Translations under genes and position numbers: made by a program
Assembly (NCBI GenBank): GCA_026261815.1
Contig: JAMPIT010000230.1
Span: forward strand, 37,656,501-37,720,500
Source of the DNA: Monarcha castaneiventris obscurior
Taxonomy: Eukaryota > Chordata > Aves > Passeriformes > Monarchidae
Direction: 5' to 3'
DNA length: 64,000 bases
Notes under the pieces: generated by a model
Told to the model about the DNA's origin: nothing
The model's input: only the letters and a program-made list of their open reading frames with translations
Databases searched by the model: none
Part shown: in pieces, positions 1-12,200 of the stretch
How positions within the stretch are numbered: the stretch's first letter is position 1
Layout of the letters: every line of letters starts with the position of its first letter

Positions 1-3000
1 CACCACGTCTAAAGGAAAAACCCTCAGAAGCATTCTCCTTAGAGCTACTAGTTATCAGGAACAAGTTTTGGGGTTTTATTTAGAAACAAGACAACCCCCA
101 AAACTCAAAACCAACCAACCAGAAAAAGACACATGTCATTTAGTTAGAAGATTCCTAGCATTTCTATGCAATACTGAGAAATGCTACACAGTGCCTGATA
201 GTACCATCCCCCTTTAAACAAACTACTGATGTGACTGCTACAAAAAGCAGACTTTCACTTTTTCCCCTTCAACAAATCCTTAGGTTCCTGATGATTACCT
301 AATGAACCAACAGAAATGCTGGAATCAAAGACCTGAGCGTAATGAAGACAGTTTTTTGTACTGCAGGAAAAACTTACTTCAACAGAAAACCAACTTGATC
401 AGCAGAACTTTACAGGAAAGGCAGGCATTACTGCAGACAAAAATCCATGGCCACAATTGCTGCTCCTACTGTGTATTTGCTATTTGAATTCAAACTAGAC
501 TTCCATTTGTTTATAGATTATAAGAAGTAAAGGCCTGGAGCTTGTATATATCGTCAAATTTCTCTCACCACGCTGGAAAGCTTACAGAGTGCAGCATTAT
601 GAAGAGCTGTAGTACAGCTACTGCTGAACAATGGTGCTGTTATCACATTTGTCTCAATTTGCTCCAAGCCAGTTAGACAACATGATAAAAACTGTGACAG
701 CTCATTTGTACTAAATAAGACAGCAGTGGAGTTTCAACAGGGAAAAAAAAAAAGAACACTACAAACCAAAACTACAAACACAACCAAAACTGAACTCCTT
801 TTAATGGTTATGTTCAGAAGGTGAATAGTTGCCTTGTACATTGTTTGATGCATTCTGACAAAAAAGTAGCCTAAATGTCCCTTGATTGTTGTTCTGCCTT
901 CAATATTCTGTGATATTCAAGTAGAAAGAGCCCTGCAAAAAAGGTTCCCTTTCTTTTCATTGTAAGAGCAGTATCACTCCATGCACAAGGTGACCTTGAC
1001 CAAAAGCACCACATCATTCAAACTGCATTAACTGACTGAAGGAATTGCTCATTTTGTCTTCCAAGATGAGCATAACATACCAGCTTATCCTCCCCCATTT
1101 CACCAAAGGCTCTGCAAGTCTTGTCACCCATCTCATCAAATTCCCAAGAGCTTGCCCTCTCAAGGCAACACATCTTCTTTTTGCTGAACACTTAACTCAA
1201 ATGTTGTTAAAGATGTGTCACAGCTTATCATTATCTCTCCAAGAAAGCAGCAGATTTGTGACCTTGTACATAAAATAGATCTTTGTCCCCATGCTTTCCT
1301 ATAGCTCCTAAACTGAGCACAGACATTCCCTATTTCTTGCACACATCACTTCCACCAGGAGATGGCAATATGGGAAAACAGGAGACAACATCAGAAGAAC
1401 ACATTTATTCTGCATTTTGTTAACTAAAAGTGTCTTTATGATCTTTCAAGAGAGAAACACCTTCTAAATAAGACTCAGCATATACAAATACTATTTTATA
1501 AATTCAAGTACACACTTAACCTGCATCTGCTAAGAAGACCAATTACTCTAACTTTTTTTACTTGAAAGATGTCATTTAGTTTATAGGATTATTCAATTCG
1601 GATTTTCTGATGCTGCCCTCTAAGGCAGAACTGGAGATTATCTAGAACACAAGCATATAATTCCACATAATTCAAAGGGCCTTTGCATGCTTTTCTAAAT
1701 TTCTACACTCAAGATACACATTTTTGATTAACTGTATTGCATACTAAGTGATGACAAGCTGCCAAGGAACAGTTCAAGATCAGCAGTACTATAAAGGCCA
1801 TGGTGAAACGCACAGCTCACCCAGCTTTTTTTGCTGTCAGGATAGACAGAAACCCTCAGTATAAAAAAAAAGGGCTATATAAGAAATCCCCAACTACAGC
1901 TGTAGTCTTTAATTTCACTCAAGGACAGGAATCAAAATTTAGATTCTCCAGTATAATATTACCTCATTTAAAAAATATGAACTGACAGCAACAATCAAAG
2001 AAGTGCTTTGATTATTACACAAGTTACAACTCCTCGAATCTGGCAGAAGGATGCCATAAGGGCTTGCAGGATGGCTCACCAAGTCCAGCCACAGAGTTCT
2101 GCCCTGTTTTAATCTGTTTGACTTCTCCTAATTCAAAGCCACACTTGTATGTACTGCTGCAAATGCCCCAGAGCTGTCACTCTGAAGCACCTGAGTGAAT
2201 TTTGACCTCTCTGGAGCTGCAATTCATGAGATAATTTGTCCTACAGTAACCAGTTCAAGTGAAAGATTTCTCACTAAAATATCTGCAGTAATATACTGAC
2301 AAGTTAATGTCTATGGATACAATTTATGTCCATCTTGACGTCCTTGAAGCAAGCTTTACAATCCCACATCCCACCCCAAGAAAGGTCTCCCTAATACTTT
2401 TTACTCCCTTTACTTCAGCACAGTAGTTAAATACTTTGCTGTGGTAAGTGTAATGCATTTATGCTTTAGAATGATCTGCACACAAAACAGCCTGCTTAAA
2501 AGGACTTTAATCTTCATGTCCAAAAATAAATGCATTAAACAAGTACCAGTAGTACAGTTGGTATTAAATAACTAATGTTTAAAAGCAAACAAACAAAAAA
2601 CCCAACCTGAATATACTGTTGACAGAACACAGTATTAAGTTCTAGCAGGACTAATTATGCTCCCTGTTTATAAATGTATGAGTTTGAAGAGGTGGCACCG
2701 CTTAAGTTTTCTTTCACATAATGCAAACAAAAGAAGAGTTTACAGGAGCCACTTCTGTTGCTCAACACAGGTTATAGAACAGCTTTGGTTTAATACAATA
2801 AATATCTTGAGAAAAATAATGTTTTCCCATATCTTACTAATGCTTGGCAGAAACATAGCTTTTCTCTTTACAGAGCTTTATGAATACTAGTCATTAACAC
2901 CACGGGAGGCAGTTAAATAGAAAACACATTCTACATACAAGGAACATGGGATGCAGAGGCTCTAATAGCAAACAGACCATTGCACAAACAGAGCTCTGTA

Positions 3001-4096
3001 GTTTGAAATGCTAATCTTGTTCTCGGATCAGAAGGAGAGATAGTAAAAGCAGGATTACATTAAATTTTTCCCAGTATGAAGCAGATTCCCATTTTGGCCT
3101 AACTGTTGATTTGAAAGAGAATAAAACAGTTTTCAAAATATTTCCAAATGCCAATAATTTCAAGATGGTTGTTTTCCTGTCTACCTTCCAGACTCAAGGG
3201 GTTTGAATTCATAATGGTAGTATGAATAGTTTCCAGCTGTTAATAACAGCATAATTTTTGTACTGATTTATCTTGCCTCACATAGAAGGGTATACATACA
3301 TGCACGCAGACATAAAAAAACCCTTTAAGTTCAAGAAATGCCTTTGAACTACAGGAATCCTGAGTAATCATGTTGCAGCCCTCACCTTAATTTCAAAAAA
3401 GCTGTACTGAATTTTTTTTTTTTTAAGACACTTCAGCACAGCAAGGAATAATACAGAATTCCTGCAGCCAGCATCAAAAACTCCACACAGTACTTGGAGC
3501 GTATGACACAGGATGTTAAAACAAGCAAGACTTCCAGTCTCTTTAAGCAGCCATCACTTTGCATCTTTCCCTCAGAAATCTTAGGCTCTCTTTGGTTCCA
3601 GTTGTGAACAGATTGTTCTACAGAGAAAGGCATCGCTTTTTACACATACTTGATCCATTTTTAAAGAAAAAAAAATGCACACACGCATCTCAGTAGCTGC
3701 TACTTTGGCTGCTGTTCATCCTTCTGTACGGACAAAGTCCACAGGCCCACTGCACTCCCAGAGAGTCCCTGCACACAGGGGCACGCCCTGGATGCCTCAG
3801 CGTACTTGGTGCTCTTTCACAAACACGTCAGTGGAGGAGCTACATCTGACCTCCAGAGCACTTTCGTCTTGTTGCCTTCAGGAAATGGAAAGTCACTGTC
3901 TCCAAGCTCACACACTAGATCACTGCAGCTCATCTATCCTGAACATCTGGGTAAGCTACAAAAGCCAAGCAAAATCTCCTTAGGTACAACACGCCAATTT
4001 TTTCAATCCCAAGGTTTTTACAATAAATAATCTACTCTCACAAGAACTAGAAAAGCAATAAAAAGCCCATTTTATGACAACAGTGCTTGATAAATT
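1..4096. other. AT-rich sequence without a supported gene
   Basis: I see no recognisable coding exon, RNA gene or young repeat here. Open frames are short and AT-driven. The part at about 3680-3990 is richer in GC and could be 3' UTR or an eroded repeat, but I cannot assign it. If the minus-strand unit suggested below exists, this stretch would be its 3' UTR or downstream flank. The only candidate site I can point to is the CTCF-like motif at 1355. Confidence 0.5.
1355..1368 (+). promoter_or_regulatory. CTCF-like motif
   Basis: CCAGGAGATGGCAA matches the vertebrate CTCF core. Read on the opposite strand, 12 of 13 positions agree with YGCCMYCTRSTGG. CTCF binds such sites as an insulator and loop anchor. 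A single motif of this length is weak evidence, so occupancy is unproven. Confidence 0.3.
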
Positions 4097-4151
4097 TTAC
4101 TTTCTCTGAACAGTGTCAGAGTCCAGTACCTCCACTGCTAATTTGCAAACC

Positions 4152-5789
4152 TTATGCATCCTCAATGTACCGTATTGAATCTGCCTTTCTGTGGAAGCTA
4201 CCACAATAATCACTTTCCCTGACAACTACCTGAAAAAGGGAAAAATAAAAACCCAGAAGTAGGAGTCAATAAAATACTATCCTTTCAGCATCATATAATC
4301 CTGTTTATTGAACTATTACATTTAATGTTGAAACTAATTAGGAGCAGTACTGTCAAAGAAACATAATGGATTTTGGCTGTTAAAGATTTTTAGCACCAAA
4401 TGTAAGTATCTTAAAAGGTTACTGAAAACCTCTTATTTTGGTGTTCACTCCTTCCCATTTCAAAAGGTTTATAAAGAATAACTATTTCCAAGAGTTTAAA
4501 GGATTTGTTTTGGATTTTTTTCGTATCTCCTTTTGTAAATCAAACAGTAGGTCCTACCTGCCAGTCATAAGTTTCCTTCTATTCAATTAAACTGCCAGAT
4601 TAATTAACATTCAATAAGTTCACAAGTTCAGTGAAAAGCCTTATGTAATTGCATTACCTTTTAATTCAACTGGAAATGTGCCTCACCTGTTACAGCTACT
4701 GGAAGAAAAGTGAATCTCACCAATGGCCCTTGGTCATCCTGCAACTCACCAACACAACATCTCTAGGACACAACTGGACAGGGTGCCAGCAAACCTCACC
4801 CAGGCCCCCTTTTACACAGAAGGTTGGACCAGATGGTTTTCCCAGGTCCTTCTCAACTTAAGCTGTCTTCCAAAATTCTATATTCAGATTTATATTGCAA
4901 TATTTCAGACAAACCTGGTCATTTGAACATAAGTTTCACTTAGCAGCTCCTAAGTGGATGACTTTGAATGTTCAAGCCACTGATGCTTCACTTACCCTTC
5001 AAATTTAATTTCTTCTCCCCAAATGCCCTGTCAAATTTTAGTTGCATCTACAATTTTGTACACTAAGAACTCCTCATAAAAACATTGTATAATCATGTAA
5101 ATTAGTTAATTAATGCAATTACAGTATAAACATTTAGCAAAAACATAAGACTGATTCCAAAGTAAACAATGGATAATGCACGCAGGTATGGAGTCTCCTT
5201 CAGCAGAACTTCCCCTGACTCCTACCAAACTGGTTCCTATCCTGACCCTTGTGTTAATCCTATCATCACCATCTTACCAAACTGCAACTATCACTGTTGT
5301 ATTCAATATGGACTGTCAGACTTCCTCTGTCTAGAAAATCCCTGTGAAAAGGTAAACCCACACTGCATTTTATCATGTTTCCTTCTACACGTTCTCTTTT
5401 TTTTCTTCAAATTCTGTTCTAAAGAAGCCAGATATGGATAGCATGTGAGTGACATGGGAGTTTCCATTTTCCTAAGTCGGCAACCCGCATTTAACATTTT
5501 ATAGTCATAGTGCACAATCTCCATTTCAATGCATCTATTGAAATAATACAAACGTTACTGGATTTGCAACTCTATGCAAACTATGATTTTCCAATGCTGT
5601 GAGATGAAATTATTCTATTTCTCTGCCCTGAGTACACCAAGTACAGTTTGTTCATATATTTGACTGATAATTCTCACACTTTCCTCACCTTTTGAGTGTC
5701 ACATAGAAAACAGAGATAGACTGAAAACCAAAGTAGAATACCTGCTGAAATTTACGCAATCTTAAAACTGTCTCTAATTTATTACCCAT
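4152..5789 (-). CDS. candidate small spliced ORF (three exons), speculative
   Basis: Product not recognised. On the minus strand three segments join in one open frame with usable splice signals. They are 5789-5689 (ATG in good Kozak context, starts MGNKLETVLRLRKF, ends before a GTGAGG donor), 5341-5278 (acceptor TTTTCACAG, contains LDRGSLTVHIEY, donor GTAAGA) and 4229-4152 (acceptor CCCTTTTTCAG, contains ESDYCGSFHRKADSI, ends in TAA). The phases match: AG|G, then a complete codon. The joined product would be about 80 residues. The last exon has a second open frame ending at 4097 if an acceptor 11 bases downstream is used. A CpG island lies upstream at 7.3-7.85 kb. The chain could be chance, since short open segments and loose splice sites are common. 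I claim no family. Confidence 0.17.
4770..4895 (+). mobile_element. CR1 LINE, truncated 3' end
   Basis: The segment carries the CR1 3' block 'ggttggaccagatgg' followed by a diverged 'ccaggtccttctcaactta' and a degenerate AATTCTAT end. CR1 is the dominant non-LTR retrotransposon of birds, and copies are usually 5'-truncated, as here. Divergence from the usual consensus is visible, so this is an old insertion. The left boundary is approximate. Confidence 0.7.
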
Positions 5790-5799
5790 TTTTGCTGCA

Positions 5800-7020
5800 C
5801 AAAGATGTCACTTCACCCTCTCTGCTCTTTTGAAAAACTTTTTACTATTTATTTTTCACTGTAAAACATAACCTATCTAGTAGTCGGGCAATGTTTTCTA
5901 AACTGCAAACACAGCAAACAAGGTTCTGAAAAATTACCAATTTTAGCAAAAAAATATGGTTTTTGGGAGTGAGGAGGTGGCTAAATCCCTCTTATAATCT
6001 GATCTAGAGTTCAGTCAACCAGTGTTTTCTGCATTCTGACATCACTGACAGTTTAGACAAAAAAACTGTGCTTAAAATTTGAGGTAATAGTCATCTACTT
6101 AAGTTATTGGGCAATTATCTGAAACACTTCTAACAATAGTCCTGTTAATAAACAGCAATTATTCAAAGAACAAAAAGCAGTCATAATCTTAGATTTCTTT
6201 TGGTTTCTAAAGTAACTCTAGTAGAATTGCTAAAATTCTGAAATAGATGTGAGAACTAGCAGTAGAATATGATCATACACCACTATCCAGGAAATTACAT
6301 GTTTCCCATGGTCCATAACAACATTTCCCAGAAAACTGTCTCAGAAGAGAAACCGACCTTTGGAGCCCAGAGCAGCCTGAACTGTCCTGGCAATAATTCT
6401 CCCCTACCTCCTCTTTTTCCAGAGTCTGCTTCCAGTACACTGACTTTACTGCATACATACAGTGTAAGACAGTGGGAAAATTAAAAGAGTCTTTAAGAAA
6501 CAAAAAGCCCGTAAAAGCACTCACTGGAACAGCTGATACACACCCTCACTTCTAAGTTGCTAGGGGACCAGTATATTTAAGGAGATATAGGTATTTTCAC
6601 TATCAGGTGAAACAGCAGGATTTAAAGATGTAATTTCTTAAAAGTTGAAAGCATCACTAGCATGCAAGACTCAATGCTCATTTGCACTCCCTTCTTCCAA
6701 ACTAACACGGCCTGCAGCACCTGTATTCCTGTTGCTCCAATATGCCATCGTGTTTCTGTTTTCACGCCCATAGTCCTACTTTGCTCATTTCCTTTGCCAG
6801 ACTCCCCCTGTACCAAGGCACAAACTGCAGCTCCAAGAGCCCACCCAGTTTTTCAGCTGGATCAGGGGAAGCTTTGTAACTAGTCTGGCCCAACCCCAGC
6901 CTGGCAGCGGTACCTGTAAGCCTTGCTCACCGTCCCCCCATGGGATGACCCCCTTATTCCGGCCAAGTGTGACTGGGTAAGACAGGCAGGGACACGGCAC
7001 AAGGCCGGCAGCCTGCTCCT
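5800..7020. other. unassigned sequence
   Basis: I see no supported gene. GC content rises from about 6880 towards the CpG island. At 6402 and 6525 there are minus-strand donor-like signals (GAG|GTAGGG and CCA|GTGAGT), but no exon attached to them is convincing. Confidence 0.4.
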
Positions 7021-7024
7021 TCTG

Positions 7025-7248
7025 AAACTCGGGAAATTCCACTTCAACATAAGGAAGAACTTTATATGAGGGAGGCAGAGCACTGGAACAGGCTGAGCAG
7101 GGAGGCGAGGGAGTCTCCCTCTCCGGAGTCATTGAAAGCCCACCTGCACACGTCCCTGTGTCACCTGTAACCTGCTCGAGGTGACCCTGCCTTGGTAGCG
7201 GGACTGGTTCCTCTCCCTTCCAACCCTAACAATTCTGGCATTCTACAA
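7025..7248 (+). mobile_element. CR1 LINE, truncated 3' end
   Basis: The segment includes the CR1 C-terminal coding remnant and 3' UTR: an eroded 'arrAACTTTATATGAGGGAGGCAGAGCACTGGAACAGGCTG'-type block (about 7050-7092), the 'gggagtctccctctccggag' block, and the end 'cccttccaaccctaacaattctg'. It is more GC-rich than most copies, which fits its position beside the CpG island. Confidence 0.8.
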
Positions 7249-7289
7249 GGACGACTCTGTTTAAGAAGAGAAACCAAAGACCAGGCTCT

Positions 7290-7850
7290 TTACCCGCGGG
7301 GAGCCGCTCCTCTTCCACGGGGCACGAAGCTCCCCAGCACCCCGGGGGAGCCCCGCCGGGGCCGCCCCGGTTCCCCTCCGCACCAGGACCAACCTGTCCG
7401 GGCCCGCTCGGCCGGCTGGGTCAGCGGCGGGCGCTCAGCTCGGCGGGGAGGCAGCGCCGCCCGTCGCGGTCTCCGCTCGGGCCCCCTCGGGCGCCCATCG
7501 CCCCCGCCCCGCCGGCCCGGCCGCGGCTTCGGCCTCCGCCACCGCGGGGAATTCCCGGGGCTCGGCACCGCCCCCGCCGCCTCCGAGGAAGTCAACAAAC
7601 GCCGCTCCCGGTCCCCGCCAACGGGTGCGCCCCGCTCCCGGAAGGAGAGAGGCGGCCCCGACGCCTGACCGGGAAGGGAGGAGGGAGCGCGGACTGCAAA
7701 TCCCGGCGTGCAAGCGGGATGACGCTGGCCCAGGCGAGCACCACGGGAAGCGCGGCCGAGGGCCGGCTCCGCCCGGCCGTAGGCAGGGCTGCTACCGCCC
7801 CCAGCGGCCTGGAAGTTGTTCCAGACCGGCGTTCCCAGCTGTAGCGATAT
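7290..7850. promoter_or_regulatory. CpG island, probable promoter
   Basis: About 560 bases of very GC-rich sequence with dense CpG stand out from AT-rich flanks. GC-box-like CCCGCCCC runs occur near 7500. In vertebrates such islands usually mark promoters, often bidirectional. The minus strand contains a short frame in good Kozak context (ATG at 7498, stop at 7421, 25 residues) and a CAG|GTTGGT donor-like site at about 7394. The plus strand has a 158-codon open frame that I read as GC-rich noise. Which strand is transcribed is not shown. Confidence 0.75.
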
Positions 7851-8372
7851 CGCGGAATCACAGGATTGTTAGGTATGGAAGCGACCGCTAGAGATCGTCC
7901 TCGCCAAGCCCCCTGCCGAGGCAGGGCCACCTCGAACAGGTGCTACGTTCACCCGTCCGGGTGGATTTGGAATGCATTCAGAGAGGGAGGCTCCACGACC
8001 TCCCTGGTCAGCCTGTTCCAGTGCTCCGCCCTCTCAATGTAAAATTCTTCCCCGCGTTGAGATGAAACTTATTATGTTTTAGTTTATGGCCATTGCTTCC
8101 TGTCCTGTCTCTGGGCACCACCAGAAAGACTCTGGCACCATCCTCTTGACACCCACATTTAAAATATTTATGTGCACTAATGAGGTCCCCTCTCAGTTGT
8201 CTCTTTCTCTAGACTAAACAGGCCCAGCTCCCACAGTCTCTGCTTATAAGAGAAGTGTTCCAGACCCCTGATCATCTCTGTGGCCTCTCCAGTAGCTCCT
8301 TATCTTTCTTGTACTGAGGATCTCAGAACTGGGCACAGCACTCCACTCTCCTCTGACAAGGGTACAGAGGTG
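7849..8372 (-). mobile_element. CR1 LINE, 5'-truncated, antisense
   Basis: Read on the minus strand this is a classic avian CR1 3' part. It holds the C-terminal reverse-transcriptase coding remnant ('cctgtttagtctagagaaag', then 'ctgagaggggacctcattag') and the 3' tail starting 'atcgcggaatcacaggattg' in plus orientation. Key blocks are the antisense 'cagcctgttccagtgctccg' at about 8009 and 'atgaggtcccctctcag' at about 8180. The right boundary is approximate. The copy directly abuts the CpG island and faces the CR1 on the island's other side. Confidence 0.88.
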
Positions 8373-10737
8373 CTCCCTGTCAGCACCCACTCCTCCAGCA
8401 CCACTGGGCATCGCCACAACTATGCAACAACTAAAAACCCACTTTCTCCCTTTCCTGAGGCTCATTGCACTCCCTGCCATCATTCCAAATAAGACTGTAG
8501 CAAAGCAGTAAAGATCAGGGACTTTTAGTGGGAGCTGCCCCCAGCTTGGTCCAAGGTCTCCTCAGCAAAGGAGCCCATCCAATTCATATCCTTCAAACTA
8601 TTTCCAGCTTCTTGAGAAGTTACACCTGCACACAGCTGAAGAGCTAGGGAGACATGGTGTAACATTTTACATCATTTTACATTTATACTCTTTTTAGAAG
8701 TTTTTCTCCCTCACAAGCCAGAGGCAGAAGTGAAAGGCAGTGGATGCTCTGTTGCTACAGCGGGGTGAAAGATCATCGTATGTAACCTCATCTGCCAAAA
8801 ACGCAGCTTTTGTTCCTCAGCCAAGGTCGAAATGAAGCAAGAATAAATCTAAATTGCAGATCAGGACCTCTGTTACAGGGAATAAAAGCAAGCTGATTCA
8901 ACAAGTCTAATGTAGATCTACAGGGGAGAGCAGCTGTGCTGTTCAAGACTAATTTAAAACTAACAGGAGTTTCCTTTCCGGCTAAAAAAACAAGCAGTTT
9001 GCTTTTATGTTGTGAGAGTTCTTCAGCCAAGTCCCAAAGGGCTTTTGGCAACTGTGCCACGAAGTCAGCTGGAGCAAGGAAAGTGTACTAATGTGCCAAA
9101 CGGATCTATATATGGAAAAATGCTGCAATATTGTGTGCTCCTTAAAGACCAAATGGAAACAGGACCCCTGCTGTGGGTAGGGAATTGTTATTTGGACAAG
9201 AATCTAATTTAAAAACCAAAACCACAAGTTCTCCATTAATCATGCACACAGACCTCAAAACAACTTTTTAAAAAGTTTGTAGCATACTACCATTACTAAG
9301 ATTTTCACCAGGAGTTTACGTTACATGTAAACTGCTTTTTATTTTATGAGCCAAAGTAGTACAATGCTGTTTTCCACTGTATTTCTTACCAGGAGCAGTG
9401 CCCCTCAGTTGAAGGGCAAAAAATACTATTTCCAAGTTAACACCTCATTGTAACAATTTATATGACATGGATGCAAACGTGTTTGCATGTTATTAAGTTA
9501 CAGAACAGAGGTCTTACTGCATAAATTAACATTGATTTGAAATAGGGCCATTATGAAATCCAGAAGGAAAGCACATAAGGATTTGGGCTATCAAATATGC
9601 CCACTATTTTTGTGGCTAGCATTCACAGACTAATTATCACATTTATTTTTAATCATGTATTTAATTTGCAATCTTTTTCCCATTAAAACACACAGTTGGC
9701 ATCCTATCTACAGAACAGTTAAACAAAAAATAGTCCCAAACAATGACCAGTATTGCAAAACCATTTAAAACCAACTTAAAGACAGTCATATTAAAATTAA
9801 TGTCAGAATTTTCCCATAGTAGAGGGTCTGGTTTTGTTTGTCTTTTTCTTTGAAATGTTGAATATTTAGGTGGACAACAGTTCATTATGTCAATTATCTT
9901 TTCTGAAAGAAATAGATACTTTGATTTCTGAAGAGATAAAAATGAATTTATTATCACTTCATTTGTACAGAAAGTACTAGAACAGGGTATGGATTAAAAA
10001 GCTAATTAGAAAGTGTAAAAACATACACAGTAAAGCTGCCTATGGGCATGCATTGTTCTGTTAAACAACTATGGAATTAAAAAAAAAAAGATAATGAAAC
10101 ATACCATTAGATTGACAGATTTCTCCCCCAACCATCATGTTGCTACAGAGCTGTTTATAAGATGTCCAGCCTAGAGCTTGGAAGCTACCAAGAATTATCA
10201 TCTAATTAGCAAGGCATTTCCCTGTACTTCAGTTGGACATCCTAATCCCAGTACATGTTAAGCACATACAAAGGAAATGTGTTGCCAGGCACAAGCATAA
10301 GGCCTGCAGAACCAGAATACTGGACTTTTTAAAACAGAACCAGAAAACCTTACCAAAATTAAATCCCAGCTCTTTTCAGACTTTTGCAAATAATTCACCA
10401 CAACAGGTGGCCACAAGGATGTGTGCCAGAACATCCGGTGTCTAAAGGTGTGTCTTTAACTGAGACTAGTAACTTTTCAGTACTGAGTACATTCTGGTTT
10501 CATGGCCCATCAGAAAGGTGTGTTAACTAGTTCCATTGTTTGCTTTTCAGATTTATGGGCGGGCTAAGTTTTACTACAAAAGAGAAAAGTTAAAAATTCT
10601 ATCATGAAAAAAGTCCACTGATCAGCAATTAAAGATCGTTGTTTACTATAAGTAATATTAAATGACACCACATCAGACTTTCATCTAGAAAACTGTGAAT
10701 AGAAGATAAAATATTCAGAAATGTTAAGGCTCCAGAT
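8373..10737. other. unassigned AT-rich sequence
   Basis: I find no gene, RNA gene or clear repeat. Open frames on both strands are short and show no family signature. Confidence 0.4.
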
Positions 10738-10898
10738 GAGAGTATGAACCCCGGCAGTGTTCAAAGACAGGTTGGATAAAGCCTTGAGCAACCCAGTCTA
10801 GTGGGAGGTGTCCCTGCACATGGCATGGGGGGTATTGGGACTAGAGGATCTTTAAGGTCCATTCCAACCCCTTAACATCCTGTGATGATTCTATGACA
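10738..10898 (+). mobile_element. CR1 LINE 3' tail
   Basis: Contains the CR1 3' UTR: 'gttcaaagacaggttggata', then 'agtctagtgggaggtgtccc', then 'gatctttaaggtccattcca', ending in 'gtgatgattctatgac'. Only the last 160 bases are present, the common 5'-truncated form. Confidence 0.92.
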
Positions 10899-11799
10899 GT
10901 TAAATAACACTGATGCATTAGAAGTATGTGCCCGGAACAGCTTACTCCTTGTACTCTGTTGAATTCTCTTGACTACTTCTATTATGTGTGATTTAAATAA
11001 GTATAATTAGAATGATACAAAATTCTTATTGCATATAATTAGAACAGAATGAACTTGATATAAAAATCAGCATTCTATGAACCACATTACATTAGATTTC
11101 ACTTTAGCAGATGCAAAGGCTGTGTTAAACACATCTATTTATGCAGTGCAAGTCCTTGCAAATACAATAATAAGTCATAGTTGCTTTCCTCAGATCCCTT
11201 TCTGTGCTTGACATTGTACAGAAGCAACACAAAGATCACAAAACCTGTCCTGCTCAAAGATAATGCCTTAGCAGTCTTTATATTGTCTTTGCAATCCTGC
11301 ACTAGGACACAAAGCTGCATTACGGTAAAAATTTGGAGTACCAAATAATAATACATGCAATTAAAATCCTTGTGTATTTCTCTAGACTGCTGATAAAGCA
11401 TAAGTAACATTTAAAATATCTCTGCTCCAGTACAAACCAGCACAGTCTGTTTAAGGTCTGTAGCTAGCAGTAGAGGTAGAAAAAAAGTGAAAAAAACCCA
11501 CAAACAAACCAAGCCCAAAACACTTTACAGTGTGATTTCTGAAGTGCATTGTTTATGGATTCGTAACAAATCAAGCCCTTTATTTGACATGAAAAGAAAA
11601 AAAACCATGCAGTAACATGTGCTATGCAAGATCATGGGAACAATGCACGCCTTGCCAAAATTACTAAACTTTGTAGAGATGACTAGACTGGTGTTTTTTA
11701 ATCTGTCTATCTTGACAGATGCAGGCCATACCGAAAGGTAAATCTCCATGTTTTTGGTGACTCTGGCAGGTAGCTGGAACTTGTTCTGTCCTGGCTATT
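10899..11799. other. unassigned AT-rich sequence
   Basis: No supported gene or repeat seen. Minus-strand open frames of 75-91 codons lie here but carry no recognisable motif. Confidence 0.4.
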
Positions 11800-12200
11800 G
11801 TTACTGGTTATTGTTCCTATGAAAGGAAGGATTTTGTGAGGAAAATCCACAAACGCCAGAGGTTTATGTCCAAAAAGGAGACAGAGGAATCCTGAAACTT
11901 TATTCGAATAAAGGGAGAGAGACCACTGGGGCACACGCCTGCAGGATGTTTTCTCTCTCGAGGTTTTGGAGGGTGCAGCCTCCTTTTACCCTAAACTCCG
12001 GGCCGCGTGTTGCTCTCTTCCTTTCCCCTCTGGCTGAGGTACTAGGAAGGTGCAGCCTTCCTGAACCGCCTACCCCATACCCCTTGAACCTACTATTTTG
12101 CTCCAAAATTCAGAAGTTTGAGCTTGTGCAGACCCACTTGTGTGTTTCAGGAGCCAAGCTGTCAGGACTCTGCAGCAAACCTGCTGCCTGAGTTAGTGGA
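11800..12200 (-). mobile_element. probable solo LTR of an endogenous retrovirus
   Basis: On the minus strand the order of signals is that of an LTR. A GC-richer upstream part (about 12180-12000) leads to a TATA-like TAAAAGG (11988-11982). About 80 bases later comes AATAAA (11904-11899), followed by a U5-like tail. The block is compositionally distinct from its flanks. I could not find TG...CA ends or a target-site duplication with certainty, so both limits are estimates, and no internal viral genes are present. It could instead be an old, unrelated regulatory segment. Confidence 0.4.
11898..11913. repeat. 16-bp perfect palindrome holding AATAAA on both strands
   Basis: CTTTATTCGAATAAAG reads the same on both strands. 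It therefore presents a poly(A) signal, AATAAA, in both directions (plus at 11907-11912, minus at 11904-11899). It lies in the proposed LTR, where the minus-strand copy fits the R region. Confidence 0.85.

Noticed and set aside
7192..7668. 158-codon plus-strand frame across CR1 and the first CpG island
   Set aside because: It begins inside a CR1 3' UTR and continues in GC-rich promoter sequence, so it is not a plausible coding exon.
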